The translations under genes were made by a program, and so were the position numbers. From Paraburkholderia metrosideri (GTDB lineage Bacteria > Pseudomonadota > Gammaproteobacteria > Burkholderiales > Burkholderiaceae), in NCBI RefSeq assembly GCF_904848625.1, contig NZ_CAJHCP010000007.1, positions 124,001 to 188,000 of the forward strand: a stretch of DNA of 64,000 nt. Direction: 5' to 3'. The notes beneath the pieces were generated by a model. It searched no databases. It had not been told where the DNA came from and saw nothing but the letters and a program-made list of their open reading frames with translations. This document shows positions 55,304-63,967 of this stretch, one piece after another; positions within the stretch are counted from its first letter, which is position 1, and the number at the start of each line of letters is the position of its first letter.

Positions 55304-56095
55304 TCAGCGCACCAGCGAACGGCGCTTCATTTCGAGTTGCGTGATCAGGCGCTGCAGCGTGTTTTCGGCGCTGCCCGGCAGCGTCAGAAAACGGAAGCCG
55401 AGCTGATAGCGCTGCGTGCCGTTCGGCAGGGCGGTGGAGCGGTGCGACACGAGTTGCAGATCGAGCGAAAGGCGGCCGAGCGCGCCGAGCACCAGCTCGC
55501 AATCTTCGAAACGCATGCCCATCGGCAATTCGGCGACGCGTTCGTCGGAGGTACGCATGCCAACACCGCCAAGCGACAGATCGTGTACCTCGAAGCGGAA
55601 CGTATCGCCGCCAGGGAACCGGCCCGTGCATACGTACGGATCGAGGACCGGCGCATCGACACGGAAATATTCGCGACGCTGCACGTAAAACAGCACGTCG
55701 GGGAAATCGGCCTCGAATGCCGGCATGCCTTCGAATTTCGTCTCGCGCGGCGTGCTGACGCCGAATTCGACGCGCACGCCGTCCGGCGCCGCGTGGAACC
55801 GGCAGCGTGCCGCGGCCAGCAGACCGGTGTTCTGATTGGACACGCCGCCCCAATCGAAAATGAACGTGCGGGCGCGCACATCGACGTCGAGCAGGCGCGT
55901 GACGAGCTGGCCGCCTGCATATTCGACGGTGAGGAAATCGCCCCGATTGACGAGATTGCGCAGCTGGACGCCGATCTCGAGGGGATTACGGCGGCCGAAG
56001 TCATTTGCACCTTCGTCCTGCGATATGTGCGCGTGGCTGTGCATGTCGCTCTGGCCGTTCGACTGGTTTATATCCATGGGCTTGCCGGTATGCAT
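55304..56095 (-). CDS. ycgR: Flagellar brake protein YcgR (c-di-GMP receptor)
   Basis: A 263-residue protein with an N-terminal YcgR domain (about residues 35-130) and a C-terminal PilZ domain. The c-di-GMP-binding motifs are RxxxR at Arg141-Arg145 in QRREYFR and DxSxxG at 172-177 in HDLSLGG. On binding c-di-GMP such proteins slow the motor. An ATG six codons in (56077) is the alternative start. It stands between flgJ and flgK behind a sigma-28 promoter, so it is co-expressed with the late genes flgKL. Confidence 0.93.
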   Translation of the reverse strand: MHTGKPMDINQSNGQSDMHSHAHISQDEGANDFGRRNPLEIGVQLRNLVNRGDFLTVEYAGGQLVTRLLDVDVRARTFIFDWGGVSNQNTGLLAAARCRFHAAPDGVRVEFGVSTPRETKFEGMPAFEADFPDVLFYVQRREYFRVDAPVLDPYVCTGRFPGGDTFRFEVHDLSLGGVGMRTSDERVAELPMGMRFEDCELVLGALGRLSLDLQLVSHRSTALPNGTQRYQLGFRFLTLPGSAENTLQRLITQLEMKRRSLVR

Positions 56096-56211
56096 GTTCT
56101 TGCGGGCGCGTGCCGAGGGCTCCTGCCGGGGCCTTCGAACGGTCTGTTAAGGCCGCGGCACGCGCGTTCAACCGGACATTACAGCGCTTTTCCGGTATCG
56201 GGTCTAACTGA

Positions 56212-56238
56212 TTAGCGGCAGCGCCCAGCCAAAATTTA
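56212..56238 (-). promoter_or_regulatory. Sigma-28 promoter for ycgR-flgK-flgL
   Basis: On the minus strand TAAATTTT (56238-56231), 11 bases, then GCCGCTAA (56219-56212). Against TAAAGTTT-N11-GCCGATAA only two positions differ and the spacing is exact. It stands 117 bp upstream of the ycgR start and is the best sigma-28 site in the window. Confidence 0.78.
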
Positions 56239-56297
56239 GGGGCGTGTAATGAAATATTTGCCGCAAACGTTAAAACGTGCTCCGCCTCACGCGGGTT

Positions 56298-56324
56298 GGC
56301 CGGCCGCCCGTTGGGCGACCGGCC
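56298..56324. terminator. Strong hairpin in the flgJ-ycgR gap
   Basis: GGCCGGCCGCCC (56298-56309) pairs with GGGCGACCGGCC (56313-56324) with one mismatch and a 3-base loop. It lies after flgJ on the minus strand, without a U tract, and before the sigma-28 promoter. It probably separates the flgB-J transcript from ycgR-flgKL. The 362-bp gap holds no gene. Confidence 0.6.
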
Positions 56325-56457
56325 TCGTCCGTCTTGTTATGCACCTGGCCCCGTCGCGTGCATGGATTTATTCGGGTGTTTCAGTTACCTCCGGTGCGTG
56401 CCGTGATTCGCCTCGTAGCGAATCGACGTGCGCGGCACGCGCCGTTTGACGCGCCGA

Positions 56458-57462
56458 TCAAGCCATCTTCTGCATGATCGACAGCAGTTTTTTTGCATAA
56501 TGCGGGTCGGTCGCGTAGCCCGCGCGCTGCATGCCGTTCGCGAAGCCGGTCACGTCGTGCGACGAGTTGAGTACCTGCGCATAGCGCGGGTTGCTCTTGA
56601 GCACGTTCGCGTAGTCGGTCATCGCTTCCTGATACGAGTCGTACGCGCGGAATTTCTCGACCGTGCGCTGCGGCTTGCCGTTCACGTATTCGGTGGTGAC
56701 GGTGGACACGGTCTTGCCGGTCCAATCCTTGGTGGCCTTGATGCCGAACACGTTGTGGCTGGTCGAGCCATCCGCCTTCTTGATCTCGCTCTTGCCCCAG
56801 CCCGATTCGAGCGCGGCCTGACCGATGATGAAGCGCGCCGGAATTCCGGTCGCGGCGCTGGCGGCCTGGGCCGGCGCGGCGAGCTTGTCGACGAACGCGT
56901 CGATCTTCGGCGAGCTGCCGTCGCCGCGCAACGGCGGCGTCAACGAACTATTGCCCGTGTATGCCTTGCCCATTGCCAGTTGGCCATTGGCCTGCGCGTT
57001 GCCGTAGGCTTTCGCGAGTGCATTGAGCGCAGCGGTCTGACCTTCGTCACCGCCGCCACTGCTGCTGCCGCCGCCGAGCGCATTGGCCATGCTGGCCAGG
57101 CTGTTCGCGCCGCCCGCGCCACTGGCGCCGCCGACCTGCATGCCCTGGTTGCGCATCAACTGCTTGAGCATCGCATCGGCCACGCCGATGCCCTTCTTCG
57201 ACAGTTCCTGCGACATCTGCTGATCCATCATCGACGTGAAGGTCGCGCTGTCGTGCGAGTCGAACGGACCGTCCTGCGGCGTCGCATCGCGCATGCTTTT
57301 CAGCATCATCTGCGTGAAAACAGCGTCGAACTGCTGAGCAGCCATCTTCATGCCGGCTTGCGGCGAAGCCTTGGCCTGCGCGCTCAGCGCACCGAAACCC
57401 TGCACGTCGAGCGCAAACCGGTTAGTCAGGTCGTTCGCGGTATTGGTCGTATCCGAATTCAT
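56458..57462 (-). CDS. flgJ: Flagellar rod assembly muramidase FlgJ
   Basis: A 334-residue two-domain protein. The N-terminal rod-capping domain (about 1-110) has QQFDAVFTQMMLKSMRDATP and FTSMMDQQMSQELSKKGIG; a Gly/Ala/Ser-rich linker follows; the C-terminal glucosaminidase domain (about 185-334) has FIIGQAALESGWGKSEI with the catalytic Glu219 and NVFGIKATKDWTG. It digests peptidoglycan locally for rod passage. It ends flgB-J. Confidence 0.97.
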   Translation of the reverse strand: MNSDTTNTANDLTNRFALDVQGFGALSAQAKASPQAGMKMAAQQFDAVFTQMMLKSMRDATPQDGPFDSHDSATFTSMMDQQMSQELSKKGIGVADAMLKQLMRNQGMQVGGASGAGGANSLASMANALGGGSSSGGGDEGQTAALNALAKAYGNAQANGQLAMGKAYTGNSSLTPPLRGDGSSPKIDAFVDKLAAPAQAASAATGIPARFIIGQAALESGWGKSEIKKADGSTSHNVFGIKATKDWTGKTVSTVTTEYVNGKPQRTVEKFRAYDSYQEAMTDYANVLKSNPRYAQVLNSSHDVTGFANGMQRAGYATDPHYAKKLLSIMQKMA

Positions 57463-57474
57463 CTGGCGTCTTCC

Positions 57475-58689
57475 TTAGATGATTTCCAGGTCGGCGCGCA
57501 ACGCGCCCGCCGCCTTCATGGCCTGCAGGATCGACATCAGATCCGCGGGCGTCGCACCCAGTGCGTTGAGTGCCTTCACTACGTCGGCGAGGTTCGCACC
57601 GGCGGTCACCAGCTTCAGCGCGCCGTTGTCCTGCTTCATCTGAATCTGCGACTGCCGGGCAGCCACGGTCTGGCCGTTCGAGAACGCACCCGGCTGGCTC
57701 ACTACCGGTTGCGTGTTGATCACCACCGACAGATTGCCGTGCGCCACCGCGCACGTCTGCAGCGTGACCATCTGGTTCATCACGATCGAGCCGGTGCGCG
57801 CGTTCAGAATGACCTTCGCGGCGGCTTGTGCCGGCCTGACGTCGAGATTCTGCAATTGCGCCATGAACGCGACCTGCTGTTCGGGGCTGCTCGGCGCGCG
57901 CAATTGAACGGTGCGGCCGTCGAGCGCGGTGGCGGTGCCGCTACCGAACGCATTGTTCACCGCTGCGACGACGCGCTGCGTGGTGTCGTAATCCATTTCA
58001 TTGAGGTCGAGCTGCATGGTGCCCGCCTGCGATACCGACGTCGGCACCGCGCGTTCGACGATCGCGCCGCCGGTAATGCGGCCCGCCGCCAGCGTATTGA
58101 CCTGCACCTTGCTGCCGTTGGCGCTTGCGCCCGCACCGCCCACCGCCAGATTGCCCTGGCCGAGCGCGTACACCTGGCCGTCCGCGCCCTTGAGCGGCGT
58201 CAGCAGCAGCGTGCCGCCGCGCAGGCTCTTGGCGTTACCGAGCGACGATACGGTAATGTCGATCTGTTCGCCGGGACGTGCGAACGGCGGCAGCACCGCC
58301 GTCACCATCACTGCGGCGACGTTCTTCAACTGGATGTTCGACAGCGACGACGACGAACTGCTCGAACCCGCCGCCTGGTTATTGATCGAGATGCCGAGGT
58401 TCGCCAGCATGTTGGCGAGCGTCTGCGTGGTGAACGGTGTCTGGGTGGTCTGGTCACCCGTGCCGTCGAGGCCGACCACCAGGCCGTAGCCGATCAACGG
58501 GTTGTCGCGCACGCCCTGGATCTGCACGAGGTCTTTCAGCCGTTCGGCATGCGCTGGCGTGACGGTTACGGCCGGCAGCGCAGCGCAGGCGAGCACGACG
58601 AACGCAAGCGCACGGGCAGCCCGCGACGCGGTGCTGCGACCTGCGTCAAGAACAGCGTGAGCGGCGCGGCGAAAAGAGACGGTACGCAT
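57475..58689 (-). CDS. flgI: Flagellar P-ring protein FlgI
   Basis: A 404-residue periplasmic ring protein with a long signal peptide (cleavage near PAHA, about residue 47) and the start of the mature protein ERLKDLVQIQGVRDNPLIGYG. The core VVGLDGTGDQT is the family mark. An in-frame GTG at 58698 is rejected because it overlaps flgH; the ATG at 58689 is 3 bases after the flgH stop. Length is slightly above the usual 365 because of the signal region. Confidence 0.96.
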   Translation of the reverse strand: MRTVSFRRAAHAVLDAGRSTASRAARALAFVVLACAALPAVTVTPAHAERLKDLVQIQGVRDNPLIGYGLVVGLDGTGDQTTQTPFTTQTLANMLANLGISINNQAAGSSSSSSSLSNIQLKNVAAVMVTAVLPPFARPGEQIDITVSSLGNAKSLRGGTLLLTPLKGADGQVYALGQGNLAVGGAGASANGSKVQVNTLAAGRITGGAIVERAVPTSVSQAGTMQLDLNEMDYDTTQRVVAAVNNAFGSGTATALDGRTVQLRAPSSPEQQVAFMAQLQNLDVRPAQAAAKVILNARTGSIVMNQMVTLQTCAVAHGNLSVVINTQPVVSQPGAFSNGQTVAARQSQIQMKQDNGALKLVTAGANLADVVKALNALGATPADLMSILQAMKAAGALRADLEII

Positions 58690-58691
58690 GA

Positions 58692-59393
58692 TCACCACGG
58701 CGACACGTTAAGGAAGAAGCGTTGTAGCCAGCCCATGTTCTCGGCCTCGTCGAGATAGCCCTTGGCCGAGTACTCGATTTTCGCGTCGGCCACCTGGGTG
58801 GAGTACACCGCGTTCAGGCTGGAAATCGTGTTCGGATTCACCACGCCGGAAAAGCGCACGAACTCGTTACCCTGGTTGATCAGCATCTGCTTTTCGCCGC
58901 TGACGAGCAGGTTGCCGTTCGGCTGCACCCCCGTCACCGTGACGGTGATCGTGCCGTTGAACGTGTTCGACGCGTTCGCGCCGCCCGTGCCCGCGAACAC
59001 ATTGCTGCCGTTCGCGCTCAGATTGGCCTTGCTGAACAGGCCGCTGAGAAAGCCCGCGGTCGGCACGGCCAGGTTCGTGCTGCCGGAGCGGTTGGCATTC
59101 GCGCCCGACGACTTGGTCGCGTTGATGTTTTCGGCAATCACGATAGTCAGGATGTCGCCGACATTGCGCGGACGCTGGTCTTCGAACAGCGGCCGGCCTG
59201 CGTAGCCCGGGTTGAAGATCGAGCCCGGCGATTGCATTTGCGGCGGCATCGGCGGCACGGCCGTCATCGGCTGCTGCGTGATCGGCTGCTTCGGCACGAG
59301 GCCGCAGCCGCCCAGCGCGGCGAGCAGTGTGATCTGCACGAGCGCCTGAGCGGTGCGCGAATGGACCGGGATACGGGAGAGGTGCGACATCAT
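58692..59393 (-). CDS. flgH: Flagellar L-ring lipoprotein FlgH
   Basis: A 233-residue outer-membrane lipoprotein. The signal peptide ends in the lipobox LGGC with the acylated Cys at residue 30. The mature part has RPLFEDQRPRNVGDILTIVI and GNLLVSGEKQMLINQG typical of FlgH. The ATG at 59393 is preferred over an earlier in-frame codon because AGGCGG stands 5 bases before it; a second ATG follows at once. Confidence 0.96.
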   Translation of the reverse strand: MMSHLSRIPVHSRTAQALVQITLLAALGGCGLVPKQPITQQPMTAVPPMPPQMQSPGSIFNPGYAGRPLFEDQRPRNVGDILTIVIAENINATKSSGANANRSGSTNLAVPTAGFLSGLFSKANLSANGSNVFAGTGGANASNTFNGTITVTVTGVQPNGNLLVSGEKQMLINQGNEFVRFSGVVNPNTISSLNAVYSTQVADAKIEYSAKGYLDEAENMGWLQRFFLNVSPW

Positions 59394-59419
59394 GATTACC
59401 GCCTTTAATTCCCAGTCCC

Positions 59420-60208
59420 TCAAACCTGCATCTGGCTGAGGGTCTGCAGCATCTGGTCGGACGTGGTCACGGCCTTGCTGTTGATTTCGTAGGCGCGCTG
59501 GGTCTGGATCATGTTCACCAGTTCCTGCACCACGTTGACGTTCGAGGCTTCCACGTAGCCCTGATTCAGCGTGCCCGCGCCGTTCAGGCCCGGTTGCGCG
59601 ATGTTCGGCGCGCCCGACGAAGCCGTTTCCGAAAACAGGTTCTCGCCCTTCGCATCCAGACCGGCCGGGTTGATGAAGGTGGCGAGCTGCATCGTGCCGA
59701 GCTGCTGCGAGTTAGTCGAACCGGCGACGGTGATCGACACCGAGCCGTCGCTGCCGACCGTCAGCGAAGTCGCGTTGGTCGGGACCGTGATAGCCGGGAT
59801 CACCTGATAGCCGCTCGACGTGACGAGCTGGCCTTGCGCGTTGGTCTGGAACGAGCCGTCGCGCGTGTAGGCGGTGGTGCCGTCGGGCATCTGCACCTGG
59901 AAGAAGCCCTGGCCGTTGATCGCCAGGTCCTTCGAGTTGCCGGTTTGCTGCAGGTTGCCCTGGGTGTACAGACGCTCGGTGGCGACCTGTTGCACACCGG
60001 TGCCGAGCTGGATACCTGACGGCAGTTCGGTTTCCTGCGTCGAGTTCGCGCCTGGCTGACGGATGGTCTGATACAGCAGGTCCTCGAACACCGCGCGCGA
60101 GCCCTTGAAGCCATTGGTGCTGACGTTCGCGAGGTTGTTCGAGATCACGTCCATCTGCGCCTGTTGCGCGTTCATGCCGGTAGCGGCGATGTAGAGCGAG
60201 CGATTCAC
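59420..60208 (-). CDS. flgG: Flagellar distal rod protein FlgG
   Basis: A 262-residue axial protein. MNRSLYIAATGMNAQQAQMD at the start, ISNNLANVSTNGFKGSRAVFEDLLYQTIRQPG-type rod signature, and YVEASNVNVVQELVNMI near the C-terminus are diagnostic. Length matches the 260-residue family norm. It precedes flgH; a tandem repeat region separates it from flgF. Confidence 0.97.
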   Translation of the reverse strand: MNRSLYIAATGMNAQQAQMDVISNNLANVSTNGFKGSRAVFEDLLYQTIRQPGANSTQETELPSGIQLGTGVQQVATERLYTQGNLQQTGNSKDLAINGQGFFQVQMPDGTTAYTRDGSFQTNAQGQLVTSSGYQVIPAITVPTNATSLTVGSDGSVSITVAGSTNSQQLGTMQLATFINPAGLDAKGENLFSETASSGAPNIAQPGLNGAGTLNQGYVEASNVNVVQELVNMIQTQRAYEINSKAVTTSDQMLQTLSQMQV

Positions 60209-60221
60209 TATGTTTCTCCTT

Positions 60222-60362
60222 TGTCGACCGGAGTTAGCGCTTCAGCGCTTACTCCGGTCCCATGCAAAGCTGTCGGCGACAGTTAGCGCTTTAGCGCTTA
60301 CTGCTACCCCCTGCAAAGCTGTCGACCGACGTCAGCGCTTCAGCGCTCACCCCAGCCCCATA
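60222..60362. repeat. 49-bp tandem repeat between flgF and flgG
   Basis: Nearly three copies of a 49-bp unit: 60222-60270, 60271-60319 and a partial copy from 60320. Each contains TTAGCGCTTCAGCGCTTAC-like sequence (AGCGCTTCAGCGCT can fold on itself) and GCAAAGCTGTCG. Copies differ at several positions. It fills the 161-bp gap between flgG and flgF, so it is transcribed inside the operon. I believe similar units occur between genes elsewhere in Paraburkholderia. Confidence 0.8.
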
Positions 60363-60369
60363 CATCCCA

Positions 60370-61128
60370 TTAACTGAAGCTCAGCAATTCGTTAGCGGAC
60401 TGATCGTTCTTGTCCGCGTTCTCGAGCAGCTTGGTCTGCATCTGGAATTGCCGCGCGTTGGTGATCATCGAGACCATCGCGCTGACCGGGTTCACGTTGC
60501 TGCCTTCCAGCGAAGCCGGCGCGACCGTCACAGTCGGATCGGCGTCCGCGGGGTTGCCGTCGGCGGTGCGAAACAGACCGTCGTCGCCGCGCGTCAGCGT
60601 TTGCGGATCCGGATTCACCAGCTTCAGCTGATCGACCGTGACGACGGCGGTCGGTGGATCCCCCGGCGTCAGCGCCGAGACCGTGCCGTCCTTGCCAATG
60701 GTGATTTCCGCCCCCGGCGGCACCGACACCGGGCCGCCGTTGCCGAGCACCACCTGATTGGTGGCATTCACCAGCTGACCGTTTTCGTCGATGTGCAGAT
60801 TGCCGGCGCGCGTATAAGCCTCGCCACCGTCATTGGTTTGCACCGACAGCCATCCGGGCCCCTGGATAGCCACGTCGAGCGGATTGCCCGTCTGCTGGAT
60901 CGGCCCTGGCGTGTAGTCCGCGCCCGGCGTCGACGACAGCACGAAGGTGCGGGTGGTGTCGTCGTTGATCGAGCTGCCGTCGCCGAACGACATCGGCACG
61001 GCGCGGAACGTTTCGAGCTGCGCGCGAAAGCCCGTGGTCGAGGCGTTCGCGAGGTTGTTCGCAACGATGGCTTGCTGTTCGAGTGCCTGGGCACTGCCCG
61101 ACATCGCGGTGTATATCAGCCGATCCAT
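60370..61128 (-). CDS. flgF: Flagellar proximal rod protein FlgF
   Basis: A 252-residue axial protein. MDRLIYTAMSGSAQALEQQA and VANNLANASTTGFRAQLETF form the rod-type N-terminus, and SNVNPVSAMVSMITNARQFQMQ the C-terminus. Length is the family norm. It lies 16 bp after flgE and before the tandem repeat. Confidence 0.96.
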   Translation of the reverse strand: MDRLIYTAMSGSAQALEQQAIVANNLANASTTGFRAQLETFRAVPMSFGDGSSINDDTTRTFVLSSTPGADYTPGPIQQTGNPLDVAIQGPGWLSVQTNDGGEAYTRAGNLHIDENGQLVNATNQVVLGNGGPVSVPPGAEITIGKDGTVSALTPGDPPTAVVTVDQLKLVNPDPQTLTRGDDGLFRTADGNPADADPTVTVAPASLEGSNVNPVSAMVSMITNARQFQMQTKLLENADKNDQSANELLSFS

Positions 61129-61144
61129 GATGGGTCCCGTTCGA

Positions 61145-62662
61145 TTACAGGTTGATCAGGGTCTGGTCGACGGTCTGCTGGGTCTTGATCGTCTGTGCGT
61201 TCGCCTGATAGTTGCGTTGCGCGGTGATCAGGTCGACCAGCGCGCCCGTCAGATCCACGTTCGAGTCTTCGACTTCACCCGGAACCAGACTGCCGAGCTG
61301 GTTGCTACCCGGCACGCCGACCTGCGCCTGACCCGACGCCAGCGTCTGGCCGTATTCGTTGTTGCCGAGATCGACGAGACCGTTCGGGTTCGTGAAGTTC
61401 GCCAGCGCGATCTGCCCGAGCACCGCCGTCGCACCGTTCGAATAGGTGCCCGTCAGCGTGCCCGACGAGTCGATCGAGAAGTTGCTCAGGCTGCCCGCCT
61501 TGTTGCCGTTGGCCTGCATCGCGGCGACGTTGTCGCTGCCGCCGTACTGGGTCATGCCGGAAACGTTCAGCGTCAGCGCTTGCGGCGTGCTCGAGCCGTC
61601 GGTGTTCGGAATCGTGAAGTTAAACGCGAGCGGCGTCGAGGTCGGATTGCCCGACTTGTCCGTCGTGCCGGTCAGCACACCCGACGAGTTGAAGGTTGCA
61701 CCGCCGACCAGCGAAGCCGTGCCGGTCGAGGTGCCGGCGTAGACGTCCCACGTGCCGGAGCCGGTCTTTGCGAAGTACAGGTTGACCTGCTGCGAGCCGC
61801 CCAGCGAGTCGTACGCGGTAACGCTGGTCGCGGCGTTGTAGGTCGCGCTGGAGTTCTGGTTGAACGTGATCGGCTGCGCGGTGATCGCGTAGCTGTCGCC
61901 GGCGGCCGGATCGCCGCTGAACGTGATGGTCTGGCCGTTACCGAGGCTGATCGCCGTGCCGGCGGTGTAGCTGCCGCCAGATACCGTGACCGAGCCCGTC
62001 GTCGTGTCGGTGACGTTGTAGCTCGTGGGGCTCGTGAAATCGACCGAGTAGTTGTCGGTGTTCGTGCCGGCCGCCGCGTTGGTGACCACCGCGCCGGTGG
62101 TGTCCAGCGTGCCGCTGTTCGTCGCGCCCGCCGCCACGGTCGGCGTGCCATACATCAGGTCGTCCTGCGCGCCGAGATTCAGGCCCGAGCCGGTGATGGT
62201 CGTCGTCACCACGGGGGCAATATCGCCGGTCGGGATTTGCAGCGGCACGGTTTGCGCGGTGTTGATCACGCCCGCCGAGTTCGCCGCGTAGCCCATCAGC
62301 TCCAGGCCCTGGGTGTTGGTGATGTAGCCGTCCTTGTTCATCTGGAACACGCCGTTGCGCGAGTACGTCAAGGTGCCGTTATCGTTCATCTGATAGAAGC
62401 CGTTGCCGTTGATCGCGGCGTTCAGCGCAGCGCCGGTGCTGGTGAACGAGCCTTGCGCGAACTGCTGCTGCACGGCGGTCATTTGCGTGCCGATACCGAC
62501 CTGATTGGCCACCGCAGTGGCGACCGAGCTCGCGTACATGTCGGCGAATTCGGCAGTGCCGCTCTTGAAACCGACCGTGTTGGCGTTGGCAATGTTGTTG
62601 CCGATCACGTCGAGATCGTTCGACGCCGCGGACAAACCGCTCAAACCTGTGTTGTAACCCAT
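61145..62662 (-). CDS. flgE: Flagellar hook protein FlgE
   Basis: A 505-residue hook subunit, longer than the 403-residue Salmonella protein. GLSGLSAASNDLDVIGNNIANANTVGFK-type residues 6-33 and the C-terminal VDLTGALVDLITAQRNYQANAQ frame it. The extra length includes an inserted beta-rich module (about 201-263) with VTDTTTGSVTV, YTAGTAISLGNGQTI and PAAGDSYAI that matches modules in FlgK and FlgL. It follows flgD by 46 bp. Confidence 0.97.
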   Translation of the reverse strand: MGYNTGLSGLSAASNDLDVIGNNIANANTVGFKSGTAEFADMYASSVATAVANQVGIGTQMTAVQQQFAQGSFTSTGAALNAAINGNGFYQMNDNGTLTYSRNGVFQMNKDGYITNTQGLELMGYAANSAGVINTAQTVPLQIPTGDIAPVVTTTITGSGLNLGAQDDLMYGTPTVAAGATNSGTLDTTGAVVTNAAAGTNTDNYSVDFTSPTSYNVTDTTTGSVTVSGGSYTAGTAISLGNGQTITFSGDPAAGDSYAITAQPITFNQNSSATYNAATSVTAYDSLGGSQQVNLYFAKTGSGTWDVYAGTSTGTASLVGGATFNSSGVLTGTTDKSGNPTSTPLAFNFTIPNTDGSSTPQALTLNVSGMTQYGGSDNVAAMQANGNKAGSLSNFSIDSSGTLTGTYSNGATAVLGQIALANFTNPNGLVDLGNNEYGQTLASGQAQVGVPGSNQLGSLVPGEVEDSNVDLTGALVDLITAQRNYQANAQTIKTQQTVDQTLINL

Positions 62663-62708
62663 GGTGACTCCGTATCTGGAAAGTCGTAACTAGCTGTTTG
62701 ACTCGGAA

Positions 62709-63419
62709 TTAGAGAATCGCGTCGATGCCCGTCAGCGGAACCGTCGAGCCGTTCGACAGCACGAGGCCGCTGGTGCCGTCGGACTGCTGCACGACGCTTT
62801 CCACGGTCGTCGCGCTGAGCGCCGTCGCGGTAGCAGGCTGGCCGCCCGCCGTCGCGCTGACAGTGAACGTGTAGCTGCCGTCGGGCAGCGTGTTGCCGGA
62901 CGAATCGACCGCCGTCACGCCGACCGGCACGACGCCTGCCGACTGCTTGCCGAGGTCGACCGTGTTGACCACCGTGCCGGACGAGTTCTTGATCGTCAGC
63001 GTCACGTCGTCCGCGGCTGCCGGAAGCTGGACGCCGATGGTGCTGGCCTTGCCGCTCGAGACCGTCATGCTGTTGCCCGACGCGAGCACGCTGCTGCCGA
63101 TCAGCAACGCCGCCTGCGACGACTGGCCGGCCGAGAGTTGCGTCGACAGCGAAGTCAGCGACGTGTTCAGCTGGCTGATGCCTTGCACCGTACTGATCTG
63201 GGCCAGCTGCGAGGTCATTTGCGAGCTGTCCATCGGACTAGTCGGGTCCTGGTTCTTCAACTGCGCAACCAGCAGTTGCAGGAAGGTGTTCTGCAAGTCG
63301 GTGGCCGACGTGCCGGACGTGCTGCTGGTGGCACTGGTCGAGCTGCTCGACGCGCCGTTCATCGTGTCGAGCAGGGTTTGCGAAACGGTCGCGCCGTTGT
63401 TGCCAATAGTGGTGGTCAA
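62709..63419 (-). CDS. flgD: Flagellar hook assembly scaffold FlgD
   Basis: A 236-residue hook cap. The Ser/Thr-rich N-terminus leads to the conserved FLQLLVAQLKNQDPTSPMDSS (residues about 46-66, split) and QLAQISTVQGI, then a beta-rich C-terminal half with DGSYTFTVSATAGG. It directs hook assembly and is removed later. It lies 11 bp after flgC. Confidence 0.96.
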   Translation of the reverse strand: MTTTIGNNGATVSQTLLDTMNGASSSSTSATSSTSGTSATDLQNTFLQLLVAQLKNQDPTSPMDSSQMTSQLAQISTVQGISQLNTSLTSLSTQLSAGQSSQAALLIGSSVLASGNSMTVSSGKASTIGVQLPAAADDVTLTIKNSSGTVVNTVDLGKQSAGVVPVGVTAVDSSGNTLPDGSYTFTVSATAGGQPATATALSATTVESVVQQSDGTSGLVLSNGSTVPLTGIDAIL

Positions 63420-63430
63420 GGTAAGTCTCC

Positions 63431-63856
63431 TCAGGTTCCGATCGTGAGCGTTTTCAGCATCAATGTTTTGGCCGTGTTTAGCGTCTCGACGTTGGCCTGA
63501 TAGGAACGTGAAGCCGAAATCATGTTGACCATTTCCTGCACCGGATCGACGTTGGGCAGCGTGACGTAACCGTCCGCGTTGGCCGCCGGATTGCCGGGCT
63601 CATACGCCGTCTTCATCGGCGACGGGTCGTCGACCACGCCAGTGACCTGCACCCCGCCCACCTGCTGACCGGAGGCCGAGCGCGCGCCGCCGAGCGGGCT
63701 GACCGCGAACACGACCTGTTTGGCCTTGTACGGCTGGCCGTCCGGGCCGGTGGTACTGTCCGCGTTGGCGAGATTCGACGCCGTCACGTTGAGCCGCTGC
63801 GACTGCGCTGACATCGCGGAGCCGGCAACACCAAAAATATTCATCAGGGATGGCAT
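63431..63856 (-). CDS. flgC: Flagellar proximal rod protein FlgC
   Basis: A 141-residue rod protein. MNIFGVAGSAMSAQSQRLNV and ASNLANADSTTGPDGQPY give the rod motif, and NVDPVQEMVNMISASRSYQAN the C-terminus. The ATG at 63856 follows AGGA at 5 bases; the later ATG at 63844 is the alternative. Confidence 0.96.
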   Translation of the reverse strand: MPSLMNIFGVAGSAMSAQSQRLNVTASNLANADSTTGPDGQPYKAKQVVFAVSPLGGARSASGQQVGGVQVTGVVDDPSPMKTAYEPGNPAANADGYVTLPNVDPVQEMVNMISASRSYQANVETLNTAKTLMLKTLTIGT

Positions 63857-63967
63857 GGTTTCCTGACCTCTCCTGCCGGTTTGAGCCGGCTTCAAGTTAA
63901 GTCCCGTAGCGATTTGTTCGTGCTTGCTGCTGTGTCTGTTACTGCGTGTGCGTTGCTGCTGCTTTTT

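Noticed and set aside
58690..58698. GTG start for flgI
   Set aside because: It overlaps the flgH stop; the ATG at 58689 gives a normal signal peptide.
60222..60362. CRISPR or attachment-site repeats between flgF and flgG
   Set aside because: The 49-bp units are adjacent without spacers, and no integrase gene is near.
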